Part shown: piece after piece, positions 15,781 to 24,478 of the stretch
How the letters are laid out: each line of letters opens with the position of its first letter
How positions within the stretch are numbered: position 1 is the first letter of the stretch
NCBI RefSeq assembly: GCF_029428875.1
Contig: NZ_JAJSOO010000001.1
Span: 4,774,001-4,838,000, forward strand
Source: Streptomyces sp. JH34
GTDB taxonomy: Bacteria > Actinomycetota > Actinomycetes > Streptomycetales > Streptomycetaceae
DNA: 64,000 nt
Direction: 5' to 3'
Program-made: the position numbers and the translations under genes
Notes under the pieces: model-generated
The model's database searches: none
The model's input: only the letters and a program-made list of their open reading frames with translations
Told to the model about the DNA's origin: nothing

Positions 15781-16809
15781 TCAGCCGACCTTCTTGGCCT
15801 TCTCGATGGCCTCGGCGAGGGCGTCGAGGATGGGCGCGCACTTGTCGTAGGAGTAGATGGGCTCCGTCGTGCGCGGGATGACCTGACCGGCCTTCACGGC
15901 GGGCAGCCCGGCCCAGGTCGGCTTCGAGGTCAGGGCGTCGGGCTGCAGGGCCGAGGAACGGTTGTCCATCATGATGATGTCCGCGTCGTACTTGTCGACG
16001 TTCTCCCAGCTCAGCTCCTCGAAGAAGCCGGCCTCGTTCACCTTCGGCTCGACGAACCGCACGCCGAGCTCCTGGAAGTACAGGGTGTCCGCGGACGTCT
16101 TCGCGAGCGAGACGTAGAACAGGTCCTGACTGGCCGAGCCCACCATGACCTTGATGTTCGGCTGGGACTTGGCGGCGGCGCGCAGCCGGGCCGCGGCCTT
16201 CTCGAAGGCGGCCTTGGCGTCGGTGACCTTCTTGGCCTTGACGTCGGCGCCGAGGGACGCGGCGAGGTCCTCGTGGCGCTGGATCGCCTTCGGGACCGTG
16301 GTCTGCGCGGCCCACAGGGCGACGCTCGGGGCCAGCTTGAGGATCTTGTCCTTGGACTGGTCCGGCACGTACCAGAGGGCGTCCTTCTCCCACATGGCGG
16401 TGACCAGGAGCTCGGGAGCGAGCCCGGCGTACTTCTCGACGTTGAACTCGCCCCAGACGTTGCCGAGTACCTCGACCTTGCTGATGTCGAGGTCACCGGC
16501 CTGCACGTCGGCCTTGCCGTCCGACGTCTTCGTCGGGCCGAAGACGCCCTTCACCTCGACGCCGTAGTCGTGGAGCGCGGCGGCGACGCCGATGAACGCG
16601 ACGATGTTCTTCGGCGCGGACTCGGCCTCGGCGGTCTGCCCGCGGTCGTCCTTGAAGGACCAGGGGCCGGATTTCTCCGCACCCGAACCCGAGGTGGAGC
16701 CCTTCTCGTCGCCGTCGCCGCACGCCGCGAGGACGGCACCGAGACCGACGGCGCCACCGACGGCCAGCAGGCCGCGGCGGGAGAGTGAGCTGGTCCGGAG
16801 GTCGGTCAT
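15781..16809 (-). CDS. desE: Ferrioxamine-binding lipoprotein
   Basis: DesE is the substrate-binding lipoprotein that captures ferrioxamine at the cell surface for ABC import. The 342-residue protein has a twin-arginine signal (SRRGLLAVGG), a lipobox LAAC, a Ser/Gly-rich linker, and a type III periplasmic-binding (FhuD/BtuF-like) domain with PKNIVAF and the region MWEKDALWYVPDQ. No permease or ATPase gene is adjacent, so the transporter must be encoded elsewhere. An iron box lies about 50 bp upstream of the start, consistent with iron repression. The ATG at 16809 is chosen because it gives a normal signal peptide. Confidence 0.93.
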   Translation of the reverse strand: MTDLRTSSLSRRGLLAVGGAVGLGAVLAACGDGDEKGSTSGSGAEKSGPWSFKDDRGQTAEAESAPKNIVAFIGVAAALHDYGVEVKGVFGPTKTSDGKADVQAGDLDISKVEVLGNVWGEFNVEKYAGLAPELLVTAMWEKDALWYVPDQSKDKILKLAPSVALWAAQTTVPKAIQRHEDLAASLGADVKAKKVTDAKAAFEKAAARLRAAAKSQPNIKVMVGSASQDLFYVSLAKTSADTLYFQELGVRFVEPKVNEAGFFEELSWENVDKYDADIIMMDNRSSALQPDALTSKPTWAGLPAVKAGQVIPRTTEPIYSYDKCAPILDALAEAIEKAKKVG

Positions 16810-16860
16810 GAGTGTGTCTGCTTTCGTACGCGCCGCACGGCGCCCGCTGACGATTCGAAG

Positions 16861-16879
16861 GAAGGCTAGCCTAACCTCA
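16861..16879. promoter_or_regulatory. Iron box upstream of desE
   Basis: The minus strand reads TGAGGTTAGGCTAGCCTTC, matching the 19-bp iron box consensus at 15 positions, including the central GGTTAGGCTA core. It is 51 bp before the desE start and should bring desE under DmdR1 control. Confidence 0.85.
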
Positions 16880-16936
16880 CATGTCGCGGGCGGGCGGGGC
16901 AAGGGGGAGCCGCTGATCCGTTACCCGCGCACGGAA

Positions 16937-16968
16937 GAGCCTCCCTCCCCGGCGGGGGAGGGAGGCTC
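16937..16968 (-). terminator. Terminator of the acyl-CoA operon
   Basis: A 14-bp perfect stem, GAGCCTCCCTCCCC with its complement, closes a four-base loop. It lies 27 bases beyond the stop of the acyl-CoA dehydrogenase gene and separates that operon from the desE promoter. Confidence 0.85.
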
Positions 16969-16995
16969 GTGCGGTGTCGCCGCCCAGCCGGTGCG

Positions 16996-18162
16996 TCAGG
17001 CGTCCATGCCCAGCTCCCGGGCGATCAGCATCCGCTGGACCTCGCTCGTGCCCTCGCCGATCTCCAGGATCTTGGAGTCGCGCCACATCCGGGCCACCGG
17101 GTACTCGTTCATGAATCCGTACCCGCCGTGGATCTGCGTCGCGTCCCGGGCGTTGTCCACCGCCACCGTCGACGAGTACAGCTTCGCGATCGCCGCCTCC
17201 TTCTTGAACGTCTCACCCGCCACGAGCCGCGAGGCCGCGTCGCGCCAGCCGATCCGGGCCATGTGCGCCCGCGTCTCCATGTCCGCGATCTTGAACTGGA
17301 TGGCCTGGTTGGCGCCGATCGGCTTCCCGAAGGCGTGCCGCTCCTTCGCGTACTTCAGCGACTCGTCCACACAGCCCTGCGCCAGGCCCGTCGACAGCGC
17401 CGAGATGGCGATCCGGCCCTCGTCCAGGATCCGGAGGAACTGCGCGTACCCGCGCCCCTCCTCGCCCAGCAGGTTCGCCGCCGGGACGCGTACGTCGGAG
17501 AAGGACAGTTCGCGGGTGTCCGAGGCGTTCCACCCGACCTTGGAGTACGGGGCGGCCACGGTGAAGCCCGGGGTGCCGGACGGGACGATGATCGCGGAGA
17601 TGCGCGGAGCGCCGTTCTCCTTCCGGCCGGTGACCGCCGTCACCGTCACCAGTTCCGTGATGTCCGTACCGGAGTTGGTGATGAAGCACTTCGAGCCGTT
17701 GATGACCCACTCGCCGGTGGCCTCGTCCAGGACGGCCGTCGTCCGTGTGCCGCCAGCGTCCGAGCCGCCGTCCGGCTCCGTCAGCCCGAACGCGCCCAGG
17801 GCCTCTCCCGCGCAGAGCTTCGGCAGCCACCGCTGCTTCTGCTCCTCCGTCCCGAACCGGAAGACGGGCATGGCGCCGAGCGAGACGCCGGCCTCCAGGG
17901 TGATCGCCACGGAGGAGTCCACCCGGGCCAGCTCCTCCAGGGCGATCCCGAGGGCGAGGTAGTCGCCGCCCATACCGCCGTACTCCTCGGGGAACGGCAG
18001 GCCGAACAGGCCCATCCGGCCCATCTCCCGCACGATCTCGTAGGGGAACTCGTGGCGTTCGTAGAAGTCGCCGATCTTCGGGGCGATCACATCGTGTGCG
18101 AACTCCTCGACGGTGCGGCGCAGTTCCTCGTGTTCGGCGGTCAGCCGGTGGTCAAGGGACAT
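16996..18162 (-). CDS. acdH: Acyl-CoA dehydrogenase (isovaleryl/branched-chain type)
   Basis: This flavoprotein oxidises an acyl-CoA at the alpha-beta bond. The 388-residue length is standard. Visible signatures are FGLTEPDGGSDAGGTRT (FAD and substrate-binding motif 1), the KCFITNSG segment, and the C-terminal QIHGGYGFMNEYPVARMWRDSK with IGEGTSEVQRMLIAREL. The Shine-Dalgarno site AAGGAGTG overlaps the stop of the HMG-CoA lyase gene. It is the last gene of a four-gene operon with a biotin carboxylase pair and HMG-CoA lyase, which points to leucine (isovaleryl-CoA) breakdown. S. coelicolor AcdH (SCO2779) sits in the same context. Confidence 0.92.
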   Translation of the reverse strand: MSLDHRLTAEHEELRRTVEEFAHDVIAPKIGDFYERHEFPYEIVREMGRMGLFGLPFPEEYGGMGGDYLALGIALEELARVDSSVAITLEAGVSLGAMPVFRFGTEEQKQRWLPKLCAGEALGAFGLTEPDGGSDAGGTRTTAVLDEATGEWVINGSKCFITNSGTDITELVTVTAVTGRKENGAPRISAIIVPSGTPGFTVAAPYSKVGWNASDTRELSFSDVRVPAANLLGEEGRGYAQFLRILDEGRIAISALSTGLAQGCVDESLKYAKERHAFGKPIGANQAIQFKIADMETRAHMARIGWRDAASRLVAGETFKKEAAIAKLYSSTVAVDNARDATQIHGGYGFMNEYPVARMWRDSKILEIGEGTSEVQRMLIARELGMDA

Positions 18163-18169
18163 GGGTGCT

Positions 18170-19120
18170 TCACTCCTTGTGGGACAGCGCGCGGACGGTG
18201 CGGGACGGGCTCGGACGGCCCAGTTGTTCGGCCATCCACACGCTTGTGGCGGTGAGTGCGCCGAGATCGACCCCGGTGTGGACACCGAGACCGTCGAGCA
18301 TCCACACGAGATCCTCGGTGGCGAGGTTGCCGGTCGCGCTCTTCGCGTACGGGCAGCCGCCGAGGCCGCCCGCGGAGGCGTCCACCGTCGTCACCCCGTG
18401 CTGGAGAGCGGCCAGAGTGTTGGAGAGCGCCTGGCCGTACGTGTCGTGGAAGTGCACCCCGATCGTGTCGGTGCGCACGCCCGCGTCGTTCAGCGCGGAC
18501 AGCAGCGCCCGCACATGCCCCGGGGTGGCGACGCCGATCGTGTCGCCGAGGGAGAGCTCGTCGCAGCCGAGGTCGGTCAGCGCCCTCGCGACGCGCACGA
18601 CCTGGGCGACGGGAACCGCGCCCTCCCACGGGTCGCCGAAGCACATCGACAGATAGCCGCGCACATGGACCCCGGCGTCCTTGGCCCGCGCCACCACCGG
18701 TTCGAACATGGCGAGCGACTCGTCCACCGTGCGGTTGAGGTTGCGTGCGGCGAACGTCTCGGTGGCCGAACCGAAGACCGCGATCCGCCGGGCGCCGAGC
18801 GCGAGCGCCCGGTCCAGGCCGCGTTCGTTCGGTACGAGGACGGGGAGCGCCACGTCCCCGACATCGGCGATCTCGCCGAGCATCGGGAACAGCTGTTCCG
18901 CGTCCGCCAGCTGGGGCACCCACTTCGGGTGGACGAAGCTGGTCGCCTCGATCGTGGAGAGCCCGGCCTCCGCGAGCCGGCGGACGAACTCCGCCTTCAC
19001 CTCGGTCGGTACGACGGACTTCTCGTTCTGCAGTCCGTCGCGGGCGCCGACCTCATGGATGCGGACCCGGTCCGGGAGCCCCGGCGCGGGCACCGTCATG
19101 GGCAGTCCGGTGTCGGTCAC
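18170..19120 (-). CDS. hmgL: Hydroxymethylglutaryl-CoA lyase
   Basis: This enzyme cleaves 3-hydroxy-3-methylglutaryl-CoA to acetoacetate and acetyl-CoA, the last step of leucine catabolism. The 316-residue TIM-barrel protein has VGARDGLQNEK (catalytic Arg and metal-binding Asp), SFVHPKWVPQ, the HFHDTYG metal-binding His pair and a C-terminal GGLGGCPYAKSATGN loop with the reactive Cys. The GTG start has a GGAGG site directly upstream and overlaps the stop of the carboxylase alpha gene (GTGA). Translation of the whole operon is therefore coupled. Confidence 0.95.
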   Translation of the reverse strand: MTDTGLPMTVPAPGLPDRVRIHEVGARDGLQNEKSVVPTEVKAEFVRRLAEAGLSTIEATSFVHPKWVPQLADAEQLFPMLGEIADVGDVALPVLVPNERGLDRALALGARRIAVFGSATETFAARNLNRTVDESLAMFEPVVARAKDAGVHVRGYLSMCFGDPWEGAVPVAQVVRVARALTDLGCDELSLGDTIGVATPGHVRALLSALNDAGVRTDTIGVHFHDTYGQALSNTLAALQHGVTTVDASAGGLGGCPYAKSATGNLATEDLVWMLDGLGVHTGVDLGALTATSVWMAEQLGRPSPSRTVRALSHKE

Positions 19121-21165
19121 GATTCCTCCCTCGGGGCGACCACGGCCAGGATCTGGTCCATGGCGACCGTGGCACCGGCGGTGACGTCCAGCTCGGTGAC
19201 GGTTCCGGCGTGCGGGGCGGAGATGACGTGCTCCATCTTCATCGCCTCGACGACCAGCAGGCTCTGCCCGGCCACGACCTCGTCCCCGACCGCCACCTTC
19301 ACCACCGTGACGGTCCCGGGCATGGGCGCCGCGAGCGTGTCCGCGCCCGAACGGCCGGCTCCGCCGAGGGAGGCCTCGACCGGGTCGTGGTCCTGGACGT
19401 GCCAGGTGTCACCGTCCCGGCCGAGCCAGACCCCGTCCGGGGACGACGCCCGGCTGAACGTGTGGGTCAGACCGTCGAGTTCGACGACGACGCGCGTCCC
19501 GGGCGCCCCGACGAGCCGGGCCCTCTCCGCACCGGGCAGCGACGGTACCGGCCCGCACGCATCCGTCTGCTCCTCCCGGTCCCCGGCGTGACCGAACGTC
19601 AGCGAGGCCGAGCCCGCCGCTCCCGCGCGCAGCCCCACACGCACCGGGTCGTGTCCCGGCACACGGAAGTGGTGGAAGGTCTCCGCCGATGTGCCGCCCA
19701 GCCGCCAGCCGCTCGGCACCGAGAACGGATCGACCCAGCCGGCCGCCGGTGCGGGGGACGGCTGCCGCAGCAGGGCCGCCACCGCGTACACCTCCTCCGG
19801 TACCCCGTCCGGCACCAGGCCGTCCGCCTCACGCTCCACGAGACCGGTGTCCAGATCGCCCGCGGCCACCGCCGGATGGGCCAGCAGCCGCCGCAGGAAT
19901 CCGGCGTTCGTCGGCACGCCCAGCACCACCGTGTCCGCGAGCGCCGCCCGCAGCCGGCGCAGCGCCGTGGGGCGGTCCGGGCCGTACGCGATGACCTTCG
20001 AGAGCATCGGGTCGTAGGTGCTCCCGACCGGCACGCCCTCGCTGAGCCCCGAGTCCGTCCGCAGCCCGCCACCCTGCGGCTCGTGCAGGGCGAGCACCGT
20101 GCCGCCGGACGGGAGGAAGCCGCGGGCCGGGTCCTCCGCGCAGACCCGGGCCTCGACGGCGTGCCCGGTGAGGGTGACGTCGGCCTGGGCGTACGGCAGC
20201 CGGACGCCGGAGGCGACCCGCAGCTGCCACTCCACCAGGTCGAGCCCGGTGATCAGCTCGGTGACCGGGTGCTCGACCTGGAGACGGGTGTTCATCTCCA
20301 TGAAGTAGTACGAGGAGGGGTCGTTGCCCGGGACGATGAACTCGACCGTCCCCGCGCCGACATACCCGCAGGAGCGTGCCGCCTGTACGGCCGCCTCACC
20401 CATCGCGGCCCGGGTCCGCTCGTCGAGCAGGACCGACGGAGCCTCCTCGATGATCTTCTGGTGGCGGCGCTGGAGGGAGCACTCGCGTTCGCCGAGGTGG
20501 ATTACGTTGCCGTGTCCGTCGGCCAGGACCTGGATCTCGATGTGGCGGGGCCGGTCGATCCACCGCTCCACGAGGAGCGTGTCGTCGCCGAAGGAGGCGC
20601 GTGCCTCGCGCCGGGCCGCCGCGATCTCGTCCGCCAGCAGTGCCTCCTCGCGGACCAGACGCATGCCCTTGCCGCCGCCGCCCGCCGACGGCTTCAGCAG
20701 GACGGGCATCCCGATCTCCCTGGCCGCGGCGGCCAGTTGGGCGTCCGTGAGACCGCTGCCCGAGGAGCCGGGCACCACCGGCACACCGGCCGCGGCGACG
20801 GTCTCCTTGGCGCGGATCTTGTCGCCCATCAGCGAGATCGCCGGAGCGGGCGGCCCGATGAAGACCAGCCCCGCCTCCGCGCACGCCTGCGCGAAACCGG
20901 CGTTCTCGGCGAGGAAGCCGTACCCCGGGTGGACGGCCTCGGCGCCCGTGCGGCGGGCGGCGTCCAGGAGCCGCTCCACCGACAGGTAGCTCTCCGTGGC
21001 GGGGGCGGGCCCGATGCGTACCGCCGTGTCCGCCTCCCTGACGTGCCGGGCGTCCGCGTCGGCGTCGCTGAAGACGGCGACCGACCGCACGCCGAGCTCG
21101 CGCAGCGTCCGGATGACCCGGACCGCGATCTCGCCACGGTTGGCGACCAGAACAGTGCTGAACAT
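19117..21165 (-). CDS. Acyl-CoA carboxylase alpha subunit (biotin carboxylase + BCCP)
   Basis: The 682-residue protein carries out the ATP-dependent carboxylation of its own biotin. It starts FSTVLVANRGEIAVRVIRT, has the ATP-grasp loop KPSAGGGGKGMRLV, the active-site region EMNTRLQVEHPVTE, and a C-terminal biotinyl domain with the lysine in VEAMKMEH. Between them lies the BT linker domain found in 3-methylcrotonyl- and propionyl-type subunits. With the beta subunit 13 bp upstream and HMG-CoA lyase downstream, a methylcrotonyl-CoA carboxylase is the best inference; acetyl- or propionyl-CoA specificity cannot be excluded. The ATG at 21165 has a GAGGAC site. Confidence 0.93.
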   Translation of the reverse strand: MFSTVLVANRGEIAVRVIRTLRELGVRSVAVFSDADADARHVREADTAVRIGPAPATESYLSVERLLDAARRTGAEAVHPGYGFLAENAGFAQACAEAGLVFIGPPAPAISLMGDKIRAKETVAAAGVPVVPGSSGSGLTDAQLAAAAREIGMPVLLKPSAGGGGKGMRLVREEALLADEIAAARREARASFGDDTLLVERWIDRPRHIEIQVLADGHGNVIHLGERECSLQRRHQKIIEEAPSVLLDERTRAAMGEAAVQAARSCGYVGAGTVEFIVPGNDPSSYYFMEMNTRLQVEHPVTELITGLDLVEWQLRVASGVRLPYAQADVTLTGHAVEARVCAEDPARGFLPSGGTVLALHEPQGGGLRTDSGLSEGVPVGSTYDPMLSKVIAYGPDRPTALRRLRAALADTVVLGVPTNAGFLRRLLAHPAVAAGDLDTGLVEREADGLVPDGVPEEVYAVAALLRQPSPAPAAGWVDPFSVPSGWRLGGTSAETFHHFRVPGHDPVRVGLRAGAAGSASLTFGHAGDREEQTDACGPVPSLPGAERARLVGAPGTRVVVELDGLTHTFSRASSPDGVWLGRDGDTWHVQDHDPVEASLGGAGRSGADTLAAPMPGTVTVVKVAVGDEVVAGQSLLVVEAMKMEHVISAPHAGTVTELDVTAGATVAMDQILAVVAPREES

Positions 21166-21178
21166 GGAAGTCCTCACA

Positions 21179-22795
21179 TCACATCCGGAAGACGCCGAAA
21201 CTGGGTTCCCCCAGCGGGGCGTTGGCACACGCGGTCAGGGCGAGCCCCAGCACCTGCCGGGTCTCCGTCGGGTCGATCACACCGTCGTCCCAGAGCCGGG
21301 CGGTGGCGTAGTAGGCGTTGCCCTGCTGCTCGTACTGCGCGCGGACCGGATCCTTGAAGGCCTCCTCGTCCTCGGCCGGCCACTCCTCGCCGCGGCCCTC
21401 GATCTGGTCCCGCTTGACGGTGGCCAGCACGGACGCGGCCTGCTCACCGCCCATCACCGAGATCTTGGCGTTCGGCCACATCCACAGGAACCGCGGCGAA
21501 TAGGCCCGGCCGCACATGGAGTAGTTCCCCGCGCCGTAGGACCCGCCGACGACGACCGTCAGCTTCGGCACCCTCGTGCACGCCACGGCCGTCACCATCT
21601 TGGCGCCGTGCTTGGCGATGCCCCCGGCCTCGTAGTCCCGGCCGACCATGAAGCCGGAGATGTTCTGGAGGAACACCAGCGGGATGCCGCGCTGGTCGCA
21701 CAGCTCGATGAAGTGGGCGCCCTTCTGGGCGGACTCCGAGAACAGGATGCCGTTGTTGGCGACGATGCCGACGGGGTGGCCGTGGATCCGGGCGAAGCCG
21801 GTGATCAGCGTCTGGCCGTACTCCGCCTTGAACTCGGCGAAGCGTGAGCCGTCGACCACCCGGGCGATGACCTCCCGCACGTCGTAGGGCGTACGCGAGT
21901 CGACGGGCACCGCGCCGTACAGCCCGGCCGGGTCGGCCTTCGGCTCCTCGGCGGGCTCCACCGACCAGGGGAGCGGACCGCGCTCCGGGAGCGTCGCGAC
22001 GATGTTCCGCACGATCCGCAACGCGTGTTCGTCGTCCTCGGCGAGGTGGTCGGTGACCCCGGACGTGCGGGAGTGCACCTCGCCGCCGCCCAGCTCCTCC
22101 GCCGTCACGACCTCACCGGTGGCCGCCTTCACCAGCGGCGGGCCGCCCAGGAAGATCGTGCCCTGGTTCCGGACGATGACGGCCTCGTCGCTCATGGCCG
22201 GGACGTACGCCCCGCCCGCCGTGCAGGAGCCGAGCACGGCGGCGATCTGCGGGATCCCGGCACCGGACATCCGGGCCTGGTTGTAGAAGATCCGCCCGAA
22301 GTGCTCCCGGTCGGGGAACACCTCGTCCTGCATCGGGAGGAAGGCGCCCCCCGAGTCCACCAGGTAGAGGCACGGCAGGCGGTTCTCCAGGGCCACCTCC
22401 TGGGCGCGGAGGTGCTTCTTCACGGTCAGCGGGTAGTACGTGCCGCCCTTGACGGTCGCGTCGTTGGCGACGATCACGCACTCCCGGCCGCTGACCCGCC
22501 CGATTCCGGCGATCACGCCGGCCGCCGGCGCCGCGCCCCCGTACATGCCCTCGGCCGCGAGCGGCGCCAGCTCCAGGAAGGGCGAGCCGGGGTCGAGCAG
22601 CGCGTCCACCCGCTCGCGGGGCAGCAGCTTGCCGCGCGCCACATGCCGGGCGCGGGCCTTCTCACCTCCGCCGAGCCGTGCCGTGGCGAGCCGCGTGCGC
22701 AGCTCCTCGGCGAGCGCGTGATGCGCCGCCTCGTTGGCCTGCCAGGCCTCCGAGGCGGGATCGGCCGCGCTCACCAGGACCGGTGCCTGCTGCAT
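21179..22795 (-). CDS. accD1: Acyl-CoA carboxylase beta subunit (carboxyltransferase)
   Basis: This 538-residue carboxyltransferase moves CO2 from biotin to the acyl-CoA. It has the N-terminal GGGEKARARHVARGKLLPRERV segment split between helices, LVDSGGAFLPMQ, the first oxyanion hole region GSCTAGGAYVPAMSDE, and the C-terminal GGSYGAGNYSMCGRAY with the second Gly-rich oxyanion hole. The residues are closer to methylcrotonyl-CoA carboxylases than to AccD-type acetyl-CoA subunits, in keeping with its operon. It is the first gene, transcribed away from a TetR regulator across a region with two matching operators. Confidence 0.93.
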   Translation of the reverse strand: MQQAPVLVSAADPASEAWQANEAAHHALAEELRTRLATARLGGGEKARARHVARGKLLPRERVDALLDPGSPFLELAPLAAEGMYGGAAPAAGVIAGIGRVSGRECVIVANDATVKGGTYYPLTVKKHLRAQEVALENRLPCLYLVDSGGAFLPMQDEVFPDREHFGRIFYNQARMSGAGIPQIAAVLGSCTAGGAYVPAMSDEAVIVRNQGTIFLGGPPLVKAATGEVVTAEELGGGEVHSRTSGVTDHLAEDDEHALRIVRNIVATLPERGPLPWSVEPAEEPKADPAGLYGAVPVDSRTPYDVREVIARVVDGSRFAEFKAEYGQTLITGFARIHGHPVGIVANNGILFSESAQKGAHFIELCDQRGIPLVFLQNISGFMVGRDYEAGGIAKHGAKMVTAVACTRVPKLTVVVGGSYGAGNYSMCGRAYSPRFLWMWPNAKISVMGGEQAASVLATVKRDQIEGRGEEWPAEDEEAFKDPVRAQYEQQGNAYYATARLWDDGVIDPTETRQVLGLALTACANAPLGEPSFGVFRM

Positions 22796-22846
22796 CCTGT
22801 CGAGCCCCCTTGCCCGTACCGCAGTAGTCGGATGAGATGTTCGAGA

Positions 22847-22862
22847 GTTAATGAGCGTTAAC
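22847..22862. promoter_or_regulatory. TetR operator, site 1
   Basis: GTTAATGAGCGTTAAC is a near-palindrome with GTTA and TAAC ends. It lies 52 bp upstream of the carboxylase beta start, and the second copy of the same pattern begins 29 bp further on, towards the TetR gene. Confidence 0.7.
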
Positions 22863-22875
22863 GCATCGCGCTCAG

Positions 22876-22891
22876 GTTAACGAGCGCTAAC
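22876..22891. promoter_or_regulatory. TetR operator, site 2
   Basis: GTTAACGAGCGCTAAC differs from site 1 at two positions and has the same symmetry (GTTA...CG...TAAC). It lies 24 bp before the TetR start codon. The pair is the natural target for the divergent TetR repressor and could control both directions. Confidence 0.75.
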
Positions 22892-22914
22892 CCGCCTGTC
22901 TAGAATGAATCCTC

Positions 22915-23529
22915 ATGAGCACCCATGCCGCCGCCCGTGTCGCGGCCCCCACCCGCCGCGAACAGATCCTCAGGGAGGCGGCCCGCCTCTTCGCCGAGCG
23001 CGGCTTCCACGGCGTCGGGGTCGACGAGATAGGGGCCGCGGTGGGTATCAGCGGCCCCGGCCTCTACCGCCACTTCCCCGGCAAGGACGCGATGCTCGCC
23101 GAGCTGCTCGTCGGCATCAGTGAACGCCTGCTGGCCGGCGGCAGGCTGCGTGTCACCGAGGACGGGGCCTCCCGGGGCGGCTCCCCTGACGCCCTCCTGG
23201 ACGCCCTCATCGAGGGACACATCGACTTCGCCCTGGACGACCGCCCCCTCATCACCCTCCACGACCGTGAGCTGGACCGCCTGCGCGACACCGACCGCAA
23301 GCGCGTCCGCCAGCTCCAGCGGCAGTACGTGGAGGTCTGGGTCGACGTCGTACGCACGCTCTACCCGGCCCTCGCGGAGAACGAGGCCCGGGTCACCGTC
23401 CACGCGGTGTTCGGCCTGCTGAACTCCACACCCCACCTGACCCGCCCCGAGGCACTCCCGGACCGCACGGCCACGGCCGCCCTGCTGCACCGCCTGGCGC
23501 GCGGCGCCTTCGAGGCGGCGGCCTCCTGA
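22915..23529 (+). CDS. TetR-family repressor of the acyl-CoA operon
   Basis: The 204-residue protein has an N-terminal helix-turn-helix: REQILREAARLFAERGFHGV then VGISGPGLYRHFPGKDAML, the standard TetR fold with the recognition helix GPGLYRHF. The C-terminal part is a ligand-binding domain rich in Asp, Arg and Leu. It is divergent from the leucine/branched acyl-CoA operon, and two matching palindromes lie between them. It probably represses that operon, and perhaps itself, until an acyl-CoA intermediate binds. The ATG at 22915 gives the usual short arm before the helix-turn-helix. The gene ends in a hairpin terminator. Confidence 0.93.
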   Translation: MSTHAAARVAAPTRREQILREAARLFAERGFHGVGVDEIGAAVGISGPGLYRHFPGKDAMLAELLVGISERLLAGGRLRVTEDGASRGGSPDALLDALIEGHIDFALDDRPLITLHDRELDRLRDTDRKRVRQLQRQYVEVWVDVVRTLYPALAENEARVTVHAVFGLLNSTPHLTRPEALPDRTATAALLHRLARGAFEAAAS

Positions 23530-23532
23530 CCG

Positions 23533-23557
23533 CCGGGGCGGCAGGTCGCCGCCCCGG
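23533..23557 (+). terminator. Terminator after TetR gene
   Basis: A ten-base stem CCGGGGCGGC with its complement closes a five-base loop. It starts three bases past the TetR stop codon. There is no clear T tract, as is common for Streptomyces terminators. Confidence 0.7.
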
Positions 23558-23680
23558 TCGGTACAGCCGGGCAGGTCAGGCCGGTGGCGCACCACGCTGG
23601 TCCTCCCGGTGACGTCGCGCAGGGATCCCGCCGATCGAGACACCGGGCACACACCGCGCACCCGACGGCACAATGGGTGC

Positions 23681-24478
23681 ATGCCGATACCCAGCCGTGC
23701 CGCCCTCGTCGAGCACCTCGTCCGCACCCGGATCGCGGGCGACGTCGCCACACCCCGCGACAATAACCTCTCCCACTACCGCCAGCTCGCCAACGGCAAC
23801 CGCCACTTCTGGCTGGGGCTGGAGCTCGGCGACCGCTGGCGTGACGAGCAGGACGTGCTGGCCGTGATGGCCGAGAGGTGCGGGGTCAACGACGACCCCG
23901 AGCACCGGCAGGGGCAGGACACCATCGATCCGGAGCTCACGGTCGACGCCCTCGACCGGATGGCGGCCCGGCTGCGCAAGGCGGCCGCGGACAGGGAGCG
24001 GGTGCTGCTCGCGACCGGCCACCCCGGCGGACTGCTCGACGTGCACCGGCAGACCGCGAACGCCCTGCGGGAGGCCGGATGCGAGATCGTGCGCATCCCC
24101 GGCGGCCTGATGGCGGACGAGGGCATGGTCTTCCAGTTCGCCGACGTCGCCGTGCTGGAGCGCGGCGCGACCCTCTGGCACACGCACTCGCCGGTCCCGA
24201 TGGCCGCCATCCTCGACGGCCTGGAGCGCGAGGGCCGGCCGCGGCCCGACCTGGTCGTGGCCGACCACGGCTGGGCCGGATGCGCGGGGCAGCGCGGGAT
24301 CGACTCGATCGGCTACGCGGACTGCAACGACCCCGCGCTGTTCCTGGGCGAGGCGGAGGGCACCCTCCAGGTCACCGTGCCCCTGGACGACCACGTCGCC
24401 GACCCGCGCTACTACGACCCGATGACCGACTACCTGCTGGACGCGGCCGGGCTGCTCCCCTCCTCCGACCGGGCGTGA
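23681..24478 (+). CDS. Conserved protein, possibly a phosphatase
   Basis: The 265-residue protein begins MPIPSRAALVEHLV at an ATG at 23681; the upstream part of the open frame is not convincing. The N-terminal segment DNNLSHYRQLANG and the later ATGHPGGLLDVHR, IPGGLMADEGMV, THSPVPMAAIL and VVADHGWAGCAGQRG motifs look like conserved active-site loops in an alpha/beta fold. I recall relatives annotated only as putative phosphatases in streptomycetes, without firm experimental support. It stands alone after the TetR gene. Its 3' end abuts a decayed region on the opposite strand, and I see no membrane segment or signal peptide. Confidence 0.6.
   Translation: MPIPSRAALVEHLVRTRIAGDVATPRDNNLSHYRQLANGNRHFWLGLELGDRWRDEQDVLAVMAERCGVNDDPEHRQGQDTIDPELTVDALDRMAARLRKAAADRERVLLATGHPGGLLDVHRQTANALREAGCEIVRIPGGLMADEGMVFQFADVAVLERGATLWHTHSPVPMAAILDGLEREGRPRPDLVVADHGWAGCAGQRGIDSIGYADCNDPALFLGEAEGTLQVTVPLDDHVADPRYYDPMTDYLLDAAGLLPSSDRA

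Noticed and set aside
18745..21357. 870-codon plus-strand frame opposite the acyl-CoA carboxylase genes
   Set aside because: It opposes intact carboxylase and HMG-CoA lyase genes and has no plausible start or domain.
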